A program made the translations under genes and the position numbers. Shown piece after piece: positions 9,801 through 19,032 of a DNA stretch of 64,000 bases. Numbering within the stretch: the first letter of the stretch is position 1; every line of letters begins with the position of its first letter. The notes beneath the pieces were generated by a model. The model saw only the letters and a program-made list of their open reading frames with translations, did no database searches and was not told the origin of the DNA. Source of the stretch: Janthinobacterium rivuli (GTDB lineage Bacteria > Pseudomonadota > Gammaproteobacteria > Burkholderiales > Burkholderiaceae_D); NCBI RefSeq assembly GCF_029690045.1, contig NZ_CP121464.1, forward strand, positions 4,898,001-4,962,000, in the 5' to 3' direction.

Positions 9801-12800
9801 GTGATGCTGAAGCTGTAGGCCCCGGCCGTCGTCGGCGTGCCCGACAGGGTGCCGTTCGCCGCCAAGCTCAGCCCCACCGGCAGGCTGCCGGTGGTGACGG
9901 CATAGCTGTACGCTGCCGTGCCGCCCGAGGCGGTGATGGCCTGGCTGAAAGCGACGCCGGCCGTCATGGCCGGCAGGGTCGCCGGCGCAACGCTGATCGT
10001 TGGCGACGCCACCGTCAGCGAATAAGCCCGCGCGCCAGCATAGGGACCGCTGCCCGTCGAACTGTCCGTGGCGCGCACGGTGAAGTTGAAGGTACCGCCT
10101 GCCGTCGGCGTGCCCGCCAGCAGACCGGCACTGGACAGGCTCACGCCGGCCGGCAAGGCGCCGGCGCTGATCGCGTAGGTGTATGGTGCCAGACCATTTG
10201 CGGCCGTCAGGGTCTGGCTGTAGGCCGCGCCGACTGTTCCACCAGCTACGCTGGTTTGCACAATCGTCACCGTCGGCGTGCCCACGGTGATGGTCACGGT
10301 GGCTGCCGTCGAGGTGCCGATGCCGTTGCTGGCCGTGTAGGTAAAGCTGTCCGGCCCGCCATAACCGGCCGTCGGCGTGTAGGTAATGCTGGTGCCGCTG
10401 GCCGTCGCCGTGCCGTGCATAGCGCCAGTGGCGATGGCCACGGAAGTTGCCGCGCCGCCGCTCAGGCTCAAGGTGATCGGGTTGGCGCTGCTGCCGTAGG
10501 CTACCGTGACGCTGACATTGCCGGCAATGGGCGCACCCGGTGCCACGCTGCCGGAATAGGCGCGTGAGCCAGAGAAGGGAGCGCCTGCGCCGGTGCTGCT
10601 GTCGGTGGCGGTAATGGTGACGCTGTAAGCGCCCGCTGCCGCCGGCGTGCCGGACAGGGTGCCGTCCGCCGCCAGGGTCAAGCCAGTGGGCAGGCTGCCA
10701 GCGGTAACGGCATAGTTATAGGCTGGCGTGCCGCCCGTGGCGGTGATAGCCTGGCTGAAGGCGACGCCTGCCGTCATGGCCGGCAGGGTCGCCGGCACGA
10801 TGCTGATCGTTGGCGCAGCCACCGTCAGCGAATAAGCACGCGCGCCGGCATACGGGCCGCTGCCCGTCGAACTGTCCTCGGCGCGCACGGTGAAATTGAA
10901 CGTGCCTGCCGCCGTCGGCGTGCCCGAGAGCAAACCTGTGGACGTATTCAGGCTGAGCCCGGCTGGCAAGGCGCCAGCGCTGATCGCATAGGTGTAGGGC
11001 GCGGCGCCGTTCGCGGCAGTCACGTTCTCGCTATAGGCCGTCCCCACAGTTGCCGCGGGCACGGTGCTTGGCGTAATCGTGATGGTGGGTCCGCCAACCG
11101 TGATCGTCACAGTGGCCGGCGCCGAGGTACCCACGCCGTTGCTGGCCGTATAGGTAAAGCTGTCCGGTCCGCCGTAGCCGGCCGTCGGCGTATAGGTAAT
11201 GCTGGTGCCGTTGGATGTCGCCGTGCCATGGCTGGCGGCGGACGCCACCGCTACCGATGTTGCGGCACCGCCGCCCAGGTTCAGGGTGATCGGGTTGGCG
11301 CTGCTGCCGTAGGCCACTGTGGCGCTGACAGCACCGGCCGTCGGCGCACCAGGCGCTACCGTGCCGGAATACGCACGCGCCCCCGTATAGGGGCCGGCGC
11401 CGCCACTGCTGTCGGTCGCGGTGACCGTAAAGCTGTAGGCGCCAGCATTTGTGGGCGTGCCGGACAAGGTACCGTTCGCCGCCAGGCTCAAGCCCGCAGG
11501 CACGCTGCCGGCGGTGACGGCATAGCTGTACGCTGCCGTGCCGCCGCTGGCGGTAATGGCCTGGCTGTAGGCCACGCCCACTGTCGGCACCGGCAGGGTC
11601 GACGGGGCGACGCCGAGCGTTGGCGACGCCACCGTCAGCGAGTAGGCGCGCGCGCCCACGTACGGACCGTCGCCGGTCGAACTGTCCGTGGCGCGCACGG
11701 TGAAGTTAAAGACGCCGCCGGCCGTCGGCGTACCCGACAGCGTACCGGTAGCCGTATTCAGGCTGAGTCCGGTCGGCAGGGAGCCGGCGCTGATGGCGTA
11801 AGTGTAGGGACCCGTGCCGTTCGCGGCCGTCACAGTCTGGCTGTAGGCTAGCGCGACGGTTGCCGCCGGCACGGTGCTCGGTGCAAGGACGATGGTGGGG
11901 CTGGCAACCGTGATCGTCACGGTGGCCGGCGTCGAAGTGCCGATGCCGTTGCTGGCCGTGTAGGTAAAGCTGTCCGGCCCGCCGTAGCCTGCTGTCGGCG
12001 TATAGGTGATGCTGGTGCCGCTGGCCGTCGCCGTGCCATGCAAGGCGCTGGAGCTGATGGCCACCGACGTCGCCGCACCGCCGCTCAGGTTCAGGGTGAT
12101 CGGGTTGGCGCTGCTGCCGTAAGCCACCGTGGCGCTGGCGGCACCGGCCGTCGGCGCACCGGGCGCTACCGTGCCGGAATAGGCGCGCGCGCCCGAATAG
12201 GGGCCGGCGCCGGTACTGCTGTCGGTCGCGGTGACAGTAAAACTATAGGCCCCGGCCGCTGTGGGCGTGCCGGACAGGGTGCCGTTCGATGCCAGGGTAA
12301 GGCCTGCTGGCAGGCTGCCGGCCGTTCTGGCATAGGTGTACGTGCCGGTGCCGCCGCTGGCAGCTATCGTCTGGCTGTAGGCGACACCGGATGTCATTGC
12401 CGGCAGGGTCGTCGGCAAGATGGCGATGGTGGGCGCGGAGACCGTCAGCGTATACGGGCGCGTGCCATTGATGGCCAGCGAGTCGGTGGCGCGCACGGTG
12501 AAGTTGAAGGTGCCGCCCGCTGTCGGCGTACCCGACAGCACACCGCCAGCACTCAAGCTCATGCCAGCCGGCAAGGCGCCAGCGCTGATGACATAGGTGT
12601 ACGGCGCCGCGCCACCCGTCGATGTAAACGTTGTCGTGGGGTATGCCTGGGCCACCGTGGCATTTGGCACGGTGGCCGGCGCCACCACGATGGCCGAGGT
12701 GATCGTGACGTTGTAGACGATGGGCTGCCCCACATCGTCCCTGACGGTAAACGTGTCCGAAGTCGCGCTGAGAACTGTATTTTTGTAGCGTACGGCATTC

Positions 12801-13129
12801 GTGGCATTTGAATCTTCCAGCGTGCCATACAGCGGCGCCACCAGGGTTCCCGTCAGGCCGAACTGGGAACAAGGCGCATTGGTGTAATCCTCGTAATACT
12901 CTCCCCCCGCGACGACGCTGACGGCGCGCGGGCTCGGGCAGGTGCTGGCGGCGGAAGCCTGGCTGGAAAAAAGGGACAGCAAGACAAATAGCAAAGTTCC
13001 CGCCAGGTACATCAGCATTGACGGCGCCAGACCTTGGGCAGGCGGCGCGCCATGGGCTCCGGCAATGCAGCCATCGACACCCCGCACGGGCGTGGATAGC
13101 CATCCAAATTTCGTGAAATTTAGAAACAT
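6860..13129 (-). CDS. Giant autotransporter with Ig-like (He_PIG/cadherin-like) repeats
   Basis: 2089 aa from ATG 13129, which has GAAGGAAG just upstream; the open frame extends to 13195 without a better start. An N-terminal extension leads to a hydrophobic segment (YLAGTLLFVLLSLFSSQASA), a likely signal peptide. A short N-domain with cysteines precedes long tandem repeats: pairs of He_PIG modules (ALPAGLSL, then LSGTPTAAGTFNFTV, then ATDSSTG) alternate with a module beginning VAYGSSANPITLNL and containing YTPTAGYGGPDSFTYTASNG. Three different cadherin-like modules follow. The last roughly 280 residues form an autotransporter beta-barrel (LWLGGAVDFG, GVSVGGDYRLSD, AAVYGSLRPSKG, final FGIAMPLK). 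Type Va-like secretion to the outer membrane is expected, and the passenger is probably an adhesin. Confidence 0.9.
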   Translation of the reverse strand: MFLNFTKFGWLSTPVRGVDGCIAGAHGAPPAQGLAPSMLMYLAGTLLFVLLSLFSSQASAASTCPSPRAVSVVAGGEYYEDYTNAPCSQFGLTGTLVAPLYGTLEDSNATNAVRYKNTVLSATSDTFTVRDDVGQPIVYNVTITSAIVVAPATVPNATVAQAYPTTTFTSTGGAAPYTYVISAGALPAGMSLSAGGVLSGTPTAGGTFNFTVRATDSLAINGTRPYTLTVSAPTIAILPTTLPAMTSGVAYSQTIAASGGTGTYTYARTAGSLPAGLTLASNGTLSGTPTAAGAYSFTVTATDSSTGAGPYSGARAYSGTVAPGAPTAGAASATVAYGSSANPITLNLSGGAATSVAISSSALHGTATASGTSITYTPTAGYGGPDSFTYTASNGIGTSTPATVTITVASPTIVLAPSTVPAATVALAYSQTVTAANGTGPYTYAISAGSLPTGLSLNTATGTLSGTPTAGGVFNFTVRATDSSTGDGPYVGARAYSLTVASPTLGVAPSTLPVPTVGVAYSQAITASGGTAAYSYAVTAGSVPAGLSLAANGTLSGTPTNAGAYSFTVTATDSSGGAGPYTGARAYSGTVAPGAPTAGAVSATVAYGSSANPITLNLGGGAATSVAVASAASHGTATSNGTSITYTPTAGYGGPDSFTYTASNGVGTSAPATVTITVGGPTITITPSTVPAATVGTAYSENVTAANGAAPYTYAISAGALPAGLSLNTSTGLLSGTPTAAGTFNFTVRAEDSSTGSGPYAGARAYSLTVAAPTISIVPATLPAMTAGVAFSQAITATGGTPAYNYAVTAGSLPTGLTLAADGTLSGTPAAAGAYSVTITATDSSTGAGAPFSGSRAYSGSVAPGAPIAGNVSVTVAYGSSANPITLSLSGGAATSVAIATGAMHGTATASGTSITYTPTAGYGGPDSFTYTASNGIGTSTAATVTITVGTPTVTIVQTSVAGGTVGAAYSQTLTAANGLAPYTYAISAGALPAGVSLSSAGLLAGTPTAGGTFNFTVRATDSSTGSGPYAGARAYSLTVASPTISVAPATLPAMTAGVAFSQAITASGGTAAYSYAVTTGSLPVGLSLAANGTLSGTPTTAGAYSFSITATDSSTGSGPYTNAHAYSGTVAIAVPVAGAVTTTVAYGSSANPVTLNLGGGAASSVAVASGASHGTATASGTSITYTPTPGYSGSDSFSYTATNGSGTSAPGTVTVTVGAPTVSLAPASLPNPAAEAAYSTTLTAAGGTAPYTFSVTSGSLPAGLSLNTATGVLSGTTNVAGSFPFSIKVTDSSTGAGAPFSATNSYTLAVAAPVLTLTPASLAAIRAGDAYSQTFTAAGGVAPYAYSVSGGALPTGLVLNAATGIVIGTPTVAGSFAFTLQAKDAHQFTVQQALTLQVNQAPPPVPNETATTSSNQEVSLTIASTDGSPITAVTIVTPPQHGTVTVVSSGAAGGGSGRSFKVMYVPNANYFGPDAFSYTATGPGGTSAPATVSLTVAPQPVPVPVAKTATVLAGTPVTLNVTQGATGGPFTAVAITTQPASGTAVVNGMDIVYTPGINTSGEIRIGYTVSNAFGTSAPVTSTIAVNPMPQVLSQSATVVAGLTVTVDLTAGATGGPFTAANVLSVAPAEAGKAVVRDVGTAGKPSYQLSFAASGKFAGAAVVSYTLSNAYATSKPGVVNVTVTARRDPSVDPEVIGLQAAQADAARRFASAQLSNFTQRLESLHGDGWGRSNFGLSLTPPNDSGNPTAALARWQADEADRVFGTAVKPFMRKAALRQVDTGFSSERQQVDVSGATSGLPDMPQKPDTQKQALSLWLGGAVDFGQHYVNGRETGFRFRTNGVSVGGDYRLSDLATLGVGAGFSHDRSDVGQNGSRSTADSAVAAVYGSLRPSKGVFLDGVLGYGTLQYDASRYLSDGSGFATGERDGKQVFGALVGGIEMRQETWMWSPYGRVELMSAKLDPYTEKAAGINALSYFKQTVRSRIGALGVRAEGIYVGGLGTWFPRARLEYRHQFQGADDARLAYADLAADGPVYVIRTVPQQTGNWTAGLGVKLLLSNGMTITLDYNSNLNIDSGRTQSVMFGIAMPLK

Positions 13130-13736
13130 TTGTCTTCCTTCATACATTTTTTGGGACTGAACCTTGCCCGAATAGCCGCACACCTTGACAAACATTCACA
13201 CCGATTTTTCAGCCGCCAGTCAGCATGCAGAAAAGGTTTACCAGGATTATGAGACTTGCTTTTGATCAATGCATCCTACTATAAGTGGCATAAAAAGCAA
13301 CGATAAGGTAATGCTAAAGGCCACTGTCTTTAAGAAAAATCAAATTCCATTAAAAACTGTCTCATTTATGTCTCATTTGACAAGTGTTTTGAAAAAATAA
13401 CACTGTTTCAAGCACTGCTTCCGAGCGGAGCGTATGGCTGGCAGCGATGCCGTGGCGCGCTATTTGCGCGGCACTGAAGGGTAAAGCGCCCCCCGCTCGG
13501 CACAGGCAAGCCTGCTTTCCCCTGCTGTGTGAGATATGTGACGACGCCGCCAACACACGACGTGAATTAGCGGATGCGCGCGGCGCGCGCCTATCGTTTC
13601 GGGAGCCGCTGCCGTTTCGAACGGACAGGGTGGACGGTGGATTCTACGTGTGGCCGGGGGCTCGGGAGGCTGTCATGTCGCTAGCCACCCGCCCAACATG
13701 CCCGGCCTCGTCATCGGTATGCGGGATTTTGTATGG
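13130..13736. other. Gap of about 600 bases: leader of the giant gene, no gene seen
   Basis: 13130-13420 is AT-rich and should carry the autotransporter promoter (for example a TATAGT-like -10 on the minus strand near 13272-13277). No convincing -35 is at proper spacing. 13420-13736 is GC-rich with only open frames lacking recognisable protein features. Confidence 0.4.
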
Positions 13737-13768
13737 CAAGCGGGGCCGCGCATGGGCGGCCCCGCTTG
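13737..13768 (-). terminator. Perfect 13-bp hairpin after the S9 peptidase gene
   Basis: CAAGCGGGGCCGC and GCGGCCCCGCTTG pair around a 6-base loop. The hairpin starts 10 bases after the minus-strand stop codon at 13779. No T-run follows. Confidence 0.6.
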
Positions 13769-13778
13769 TACAGCACCT

Positions 13779-15791
13779 TTACTGCAGCGCTTCCTTCAAC
13801 CCCGGCGCAAACTCGGCGCCGTGCTTGACCTGCGCGGTGGACGCCTTCAGGGTGGCGCCGATCGGCTCGGCGCGGCCAGACAGGCATTGCCCCAGGAAAT
13901 TTTCCGTCACCGCATTGAAAGCGATGTTGTTCACGGGCCGGGCAAAGCCATGGCCCTCGTCCGGGAACAGCACATACGTGACGGGAATATTCTTCGCCGC
14001 CATGGCCGCCACGATCTGGTCCGATTCAGCCACGTTGACTCGCGGATCGTTCGCGCCCTGGCCGATCAGCAGCGGGCGCTGGATGTTCTGCGCAAAGTTC
14101 AGCGGCGAACGTTCCTTGAGCAGCGCCTTGCCCTCTTCCGTGGTCGGGTCGCCCATGCGCTTGTAGAACTGCTGCTTGCCCGCTTCCCAGTACGGCGGGA
14201 TGGTTTGCAGCAAGGTAAACAGGTTCGACGGGCCGACGATGTCGACGCCGCAGGCAAACGTCGTCGGCGTGAACGCCATGCCGGCCAGGGTGGCGTAGCC
14301 GCCATACGAGCCGCCCATGATGGCCACCTTGTCGGCCGTGGTCACGCCGCTCTGCACCGCCCATTGCACGGCGTCGAGCAAGTCGTCATGCATCTTGCGG
14401 CCCCACTGCAGGTCGCCGGCCGAGATGAATTGCTTGCCGAAGCCCGTCGAACCGCGGAAGTTCACGGACAGCACGGCGTAGCCGCGGTTGGCCAGCCACT
14501 GGTGATAACCATTGTAGCCATAGGTGTCGCGCGCCCACGGGCCGCCGTGCACCAGCAGCACCATCGGCACCGCCTGCGTGGCCTTGCCGCCGGCCGTCGC
14601 CTTCGACGCCTGCGGCAAGGTCAGATAGGACACCAGGGTCAGGCCGTCGCGCGCCTTGATCTGCTGCGCATGCATGGGCACCAGCGGCGCGCCTTCCAGT
14701 TCCGGACGCGTCACATACAACCGCGTCAGCTTTTTCGTCTTGCGCTCGTACAGCCAGCTCGATGGCGGCGCCGTGACGGCGTCGACTGCCACCAGCCATT
14801 TATCGTCGGCATCCGTGCGCGACGTCACCGTGAACTGGCCCTTCGTATTTTTCTTCAGGAAAGCCAGGTCGGCTTTCAGCTCGTCCGTCAGCGGCAGATA
14901 TTCCTGCTGCAGATAATTGACGGTATAGGCTTGCACCTTGCCCGTGCGCATGTCGTACAGCGCATCGGCGATATCCGTGCGCGGGTCTTGCGCCACCACC
15001 GTGGTCTTGCCGCTGGCCACGTCCTGCGCCAGCAGCGCCGAAGTATTGCGGCCGCGCGAATCGGTCCAGTACAGGGTCTTGCCGTCGACCGTAAAGCCCA
15101 GCGGCGACGTCGTCTGCGCATCTTCCAGGCCCACTTCAGCCAGCGGCGTGCTCTCGACCTTGCCATCGCTCAGGCGGAAATACTGCATGCCGCCATCGGT
15201 GCGCGCCTTGCTGGCGATGCGCAAGTTGAGCAGCTCATCGGCGACATAGCCGCCATAGCCATCGTTCTGCTGCACCAGGGTCAGCTTGCCGCTGGCCAGG
15301 TCGAGGCTGTGCACGTCGTGCCAGCGCGCATCGCGGTTATTGATGCCGACGAGGATGCGGTCCTTCATCTTGCTGCTGATTTGCACGATCCGCACGCGCG
15401 TCTTCTCGAACGGCGTGTAATTGATCTGCTTGCCGCTCGCCACGTTCACGCCGTACAGCAGGAAGTTTTCATCGCCGCCCTTGTCCTGGATGAACAGCAG
15501 GGTTGTCGAATCGGGCGACCAGAAGCTGCTGCGGATGGGCCGCACCTTTTCTTCCGTCAGCGGGCGCGCCTGCGCCAGATCATTGGCCGGCGCCACCCAC
15601 ACATTGAGCACGCCATCGCGCGGCGCGATCCACGACAGCCACCGCCCGTCAGGACTGAGCTTGCCACCGGACTTGCTGGGATTGCCGAACAGCTTGGCCC
15701 GCTCGATCAGCGGCGTTTCCTTGACGGGGGCTTGGGCGTGCGCCGGCAGTGCGCCGGCGAACAACAGGACAGGCAGGACATAGCGAATCAT
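13779..15791 (-). CDS. Exported S9-family prolyl oligopeptidase-like serine peptidase
   Basis: 670 aa from ATG 15791, preceded by GAGG at 5-base spacing (a GTG two codons upstream lacks this). Signal peptide MIRYVLPVLLFAGALPAHAQA. The N-terminal half is a beta-propeller-like region with repeated LSPDGRW and WSPDSTTLLF strands. The C-terminal alpha/beta hydrolase domain has VHGGPWARD for the oxyanion region, the nucleophile elbow GGSYGG with Ser near residue 494, Asp in GANDPRV near 580 and His in DEGHGF near 612. This is the dipeptidyl-aminopeptidase/acylaminoacyl-peptidase group of family S9. It likely degrades peptides in the periplasm. It follows the MFS gene on the same strand after 190 bases, so it is probably a separate unit. 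Confidence 0.92.
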   Translation of the reverse strand: MIRYVLPVLLFAGALPAHAQAPVKETPLIERAKLFGNPSKSGGKLSPDGRWLSWIAPRDGVLNVWVAPANDLAQARPLTEEKVRPIRSSFWSPDSTTLLFIQDKGGDENFLLYGVNVASGKQINYTPFEKTRVRIVQISSKMKDRILVGINNRDARWHDVHSLDLASGKLTLVQQNDGYGGYVADELLNLRIASKARTDGGMQYFRLSDGKVESTPLAEVGLEDAQTTSPLGFTVDGKTLYWTDSRGRNTSALLAQDVASGKTTVVAQDPRTDIADALYDMRTGKVQAYTVNYLQQEYLPLTDELKADLAFLKKNTKGQFTVTSRTDADDKWLVAVDAVTAPPSSWLYERKTKKLTRLYVTRPELEGAPLVPMHAQQIKARDGLTLVSYLTLPQASKATAGGKATQAVPMVLLVHGGPWARDTYGYNGYHQWLANRGYAVLSVNFRGSTGFGKQFISAGDLQWGRKMHDDLLDAVQWAVQSGVTTADKVAIMGGSYGGYATLAGMAFTPTTFACGVDIVGPSNLFTLLQTIPPYWEAGKQQFYKRMGDPTTEEGKALLKERSPLNFAQNIQRPLLIGQGANDPRVNVAESDQIVAAMAAKNIPVTYVLFPDEGHGFARPVNNIAFNAVTENFLGQCLSGRAEPIGATLKASTAQVKHGAEFAPGLKEALQ

Positions 15792-15981
15792 GGACACCTC
15801 ATGGTTGATGGATGAATGGAAACGTCACACGTGCACGTGCCAGCAAATCATAGGCCAAACCCGTATTGCCAGGTTGACTACAGCGACAGGAGACGGAAAT
15901 CCGGGGACAGGATGGCGGAAACGGGCGATGAAATGCACGGCCGATGATGCATGCCGTGCATGTGCGTTCGCTGAAGCCGCG

Positions 15982-17391
15982 CTAGCCCGCGGCCACCTCG
16001 CGTTGCGGACCAGCAGATCCAACGAAGACCAGTGCCGCGAACGCGGCCAGGCCAGCGGCGACACCAGCTCCCAGGAATGCCGCCTGGAAACCCGCCAGCA
16101 TGCCTTCGGCGGTGTGTCCGGTGCCGTGACCGATGCCGAAGGTCGAGAGCACAACCATGATGGCGAGACCGATGGCAGAGCCGATCTGGTAGCTCGTATT
16201 GATCAGGCCTGATGCGAGGCCTGTTTCCTCAGGCCTGGCGCCGGCCATGCCTGTCATCGTCGTCGGAATATACGCCAGGGCCATCCCCAGGGCGGCCAGC
16301 ATGGAGGCCGGGAGAACGTGCGTCACATAGGAGCCGTTCAGCGGAAGCTTCGCAAACATGAGCAGTGCGCCAGCCATCAGGAACAAGCCAAGCACAAGGT
16401 TGGACTTGACGCCAAACCGTCCTATCAGCTTGCCGGAAAATCCCACCATCACGACCATGATCGTCATGGTCATGGGCAGGAGCGCCAGGCCGCTGGCGAG
16501 CGCCGACAGACCAAGAATTTGCTGCAGATACAGGTTCAGGAAGAACCAGAGCGGGATCCAGGCGGCGCCAAGCAGCGCCATCACAACATTGCCTGCTGCC
16601 AAGTTCCGCGTCTTGAAGATGCCCAGAGGAAGCAGCGGTTCGCGTCGCACGAACTGGCTGATCAGGAAGACGGCGAACAGTCCGGCCGACATCGTCAAAA
16701 CCGGCACGGAGCCAGACCCGGCAGATTCGATGGTGACGATGGCATACACCAGACTAACCAGCGCGCCAGTCACGCTGATCGCGCCAAACCAGTCGATGGC
16801 CCCGCTGCTGCGCGCAGACTTGCGGAGCACGGCTGGAATCAGGGCCAGCACCAGCAGGCCGAGCGGCACGTTAATCAGGAAAGTCCACTGCCACGCCATC
16901 CATTCGGTAATCACGCCGCCCAGAAACACGCCGGCTGAGCCGCCTGCGGCAGCGGCCGCCCCCCAGAAGCCGAATGCCTTGCCCAGTTCCGCGCCGTCAT
17001 GCCCGAAAAGGCGCATGATGATCGTCAGGGCGGACGGTGCGATCAATGCGGCGCCCACTCCCTGCAGTGCGCGGCCAGCAAGCAGCATTTCCTGACTGTG
17101 TGCCAGCCCGGCCAGCAGCGAAGCGGCGGTCAGTATGGCAAATCCGCCCGTAAAAATGCGGCGGGCGCCAAGCAGGTCGCCCAGCCGTCCTCCCAGCAGC
17201 AGCAGGCCGCCAAAGGCGATGACATAGGCATTGAAGATCCAGCTCAGCCCGCTGGCGCTGAAGCCGAGGTCCCGCTGCATGGCGGGCAGTGCCACACCGA
17301 TGATGGACGTATCGAGGATCACGATGAACTGCGCGGCGCACAGCAAGGCCAGAGCAGCCCATCTTTTCGGATCAGGTATAAATTGTTGCAT
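15982..17391 (-). CDS. MFS multidrug exporter, DHA2/EmrB-QacA type
   Basis: 469 aa from ATG 17391, chosen because GGAG lies six bases upstream; an in-frame TTG at 17409 lies upstream of that site. Hydrophobic segments suit 14 transmembrane helices. Helix 1 has FIVILDTSIIGVALPAMQRDL, the motif-D1-like segment of DHA2 drug:H+ antiporters. GGRLGDLLGARR matches the conserved MFS loop 2-3 motif, and RALQGVGAALIAPSAL is the motif C region. It lies 147 bases after the RND operon's outer-membrane gene on the same strand, so it may be a fourth cistron of the efflux unit. Substrate unknown. Confidence 0.9.
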   Translation of the reverse strand: MQQFIPDPKRWAALALLCAAQFIVILDTSIIGVALPAMQRDLGFSASGLSWIFNAYVIAFGGLLLLGGRLGDLLGARRIFTGGFAILTAASLLAGLAHSQEMLLAGRALQGVGAALIAPSALTIIMRLFGHDGAELGKAFGFWGAAAAAGGSAGVFLGGVITEWMAWQWTFLINVPLGLLVLALIPAVLRKSARSSGAIDWFGAISVTGALVSLVYAIVTIESAGSGSVPVLTMSAGLFAVFLISQFVRREPLLPLGIFKTRNLAAGNVVMALLGAAWIPLWFFLNLYLQQILGLSALASGLALLPMTMTIMVVMVGFSGKLIGRFGVKSNLVLGLFLMAGALLMFAKLPLNGSYVTHVLPASMLAALGMALAYIPTTMTGMAGARPEETGLASGLINTSYQIGSAIGLAIMVVLSTFGIGHGTGHTAEGMLAGFQAAFLGAGVAAGLAAFAALVFVGSAGPQREVAAG

Positions 17392-17538
17392 TGACGTTCT
17401 CCAGATCAATTTCCCGCGTATTGCGATTGATATGGAGTATTTGGCTTACAACGCAGGGATGGTCAAGCAAAAGGCGCAAGACCCGGGCCGCCGTGTATCA
17501 ACAGGGCCGGCCCGGCATGCTGCTCGGAGGCAGTCAGG

Positions 17539-19032
17539 TCACGGCCTGCCGGCGAGTTGCGTCGTCCGCGGAAGCGACCCGGCGCCATCACAGTCGTAGC
17601 TTGCCTGCGCGCAGATCTCCCAGCCGCCGCCCAGCGCCTTATAGATGCTGACAACGGCAAGGCGCTGGTTGGTGCGCGCGACGGCCAGCGCGCGCCGGCT
17701 GGCAAAGTCGGCCCGCTCCGCTTCGAGCACCTCCAGGTAGAGGCCTGCGCCTGCGGAAAACTGTAGCCTGGCAAGATGCGCAGCCTCGCGGTTTGCCGCC
17801 GCCTCCATCAGCCGCAGCCCAAGCGTGCTGCCTGCCGTGCCATGGGCTTTGAAGGCATCATCCGTTTCCTGCAGTGCGCGCAGAACGGTCTGGTCATAGA
17901 CAAGCAGGGCCTCCCGGGTGCGCGCCTCGCTCGCGGCGATGCGGGCGCGCACGCGCCCCGTATCGAGCAGATTCCAGCGGATGACGGGGCCAAGCAAGCT
18001 CGACTGCATGCCAGCGTCGCCCATGGCATCGAGGCTGCCCGCGACGAGTCCGATGGAACCCGTTACCTGGACGTCGGGATACAGGCCCGCCGTCTCCACC
18101 CCGATGCGGGCCGTCGCGGCAGCCAGGTTGCGCTCGGCCGCCGCAATATCGGCGCGCCGCGCGAGCAGCCCGGCAGGGTCGCCCACGGCGATCGCCCGCA
18201 CCGTCAGCGCGTCACTTGCAGGCGGGGCGGCGGCAAGGCTGAACGTCTGCGGCACTTCACCAAGCAGGACCGCCAGCGCGTTGACGGAGGCCGCGCGGCG
18301 GCGCTCCAGTTCGGGCGCGGCCACCTCCACCGAGCGCAGCAAGGCCTCGGCGCGAAGGCGGTCGAACTCGCTGGCAGAGCCTGCGCTCAGCATGCGCTCG
18401 ACCAGCGCCAGGCTGTCGCGCTGGCTTTGAACGATGCTGGCAACGACAGCGAGTTCAGCCTCGATGCCGCCCAGCTCGAACCAGGTGGCCGCCACCGTGG
18501 CGGCCACGCCCGCCTGCACGCCGCGCAGCAAGGCTTCGCGCGAGCCCGCCTGCGCCTGGCCCGCCTCCACGGACCGCCGCACGCGGCCGAACAGGTCGAT
18601 CTCCCAGGAAGCGTCGACGGCGCCGCGATAGCTTTCGCTGTGGCGCGGCTGGCCGGGCAGCGTCTCGGCCTTGCTCAAGCGGCGCTTCTCATACCCGAGC
18701 GCGGCGCCGCCTTGCGGCAGGAAGCCTTGCCGGTCTTCGCGCAGCAGGGCTTTTGCCTGCGCGAGCCGGGCGGCAGCGATGCCGACGTCATGGTTGGCCG
18801 CCAGCGCCCGCTGGATCAGGGTGACCAGCACCGGGTCGTCGAAGCTGCGCCACCACTCCACCTCGACCGCTCCCGGCGCGACACCGGCGTGAACCTGGCC
18901 CAAGCTGCCGGAAAACTGCGATGCGGACAGCGGCGGCGGCAACGGCGGCGCATAATCGGGGCCGACCGCGCAGCCGGCCAGCAAGGTGAGCCCACTCAAT
19001 GAAACTACAATTGTTTGATACGGGCTATTCAT
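17539..19032 (-). CDS. RND efflux outer-membrane factor lipoprotein (OprN/NodT type)
   Basis: 497 aa from ATG 19032, overlapping the permease stop as ATGA. The lipoprotein signal ends LLAGC with Cys21, followed by AVGPDYAPP as in OprM/NodT proteins. Two OEP repeats are visible: WWRSFDDPVLVTLIQRALAA with AAARLAQAKALLREDRQGFLPQG, and ADIAAAERNLAAATARIGV with GLYPDVQVTGSIGL. The C-terminus carries YLEVLEAERADFASRRALAV and YKALGGGW, diagnostic of the family. It forms the trimeric outer-membrane channel for the pump encoded immediately upstream. Confidence 0.93.
   Translation of the reverse strand: MNSPYQTIVVSLSGLTLLAGCAVGPDYAPPLPPPLSASQFSGSLGQVHAGVAPGAVEVEWWRSFDDPVLVTLIQRALAANHDVGIAAARLAQAKALLREDRQGFLPQGGAALGYEKRRLSKAETLPGQPRHSESYRGAVDASWEIDLFGRVRRSVEAGQAQAGSREALLRGVQAGVAATVAATWFELGGIEAELAVVASIVQSQRDSLALVERMLSAGSASEFDRLRAEALLRSVEVAAPELERRRAASVNALAVLLGEVPQTFSLAAAPPASDALTVRAIAVGDPAGLLARRADIAAAERNLAAATARIGVETAGLYPDVQVTGSIGLVAGSLDAMGDAGMQSSLLGPVIRWNLLDTGRVRARIAASEARTREALLVYDQTVLRALQETDDAFKAHGTAGSTLGLRLMEAAANREAAHLARLQFSAGAGLYLEVLEAERADFASRRALAVARTNQRLAVVSIYKALGGGWEICAQASYDCDGAGSLPRTTQLAGRP

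Noticed and set aside
7094-10567. Long plus-strand open frame of over 1100 codons
   Set aside because: It is antisense to the autotransporter repeats, Arg/Gly/His-rich and without any domain pattern; a product of GC-rich codon bias.
13650-15815. 721-codon plus-strand open frame
   Set aside because: Lies opposite the S9 peptidase whose catalytic motifs are intact.
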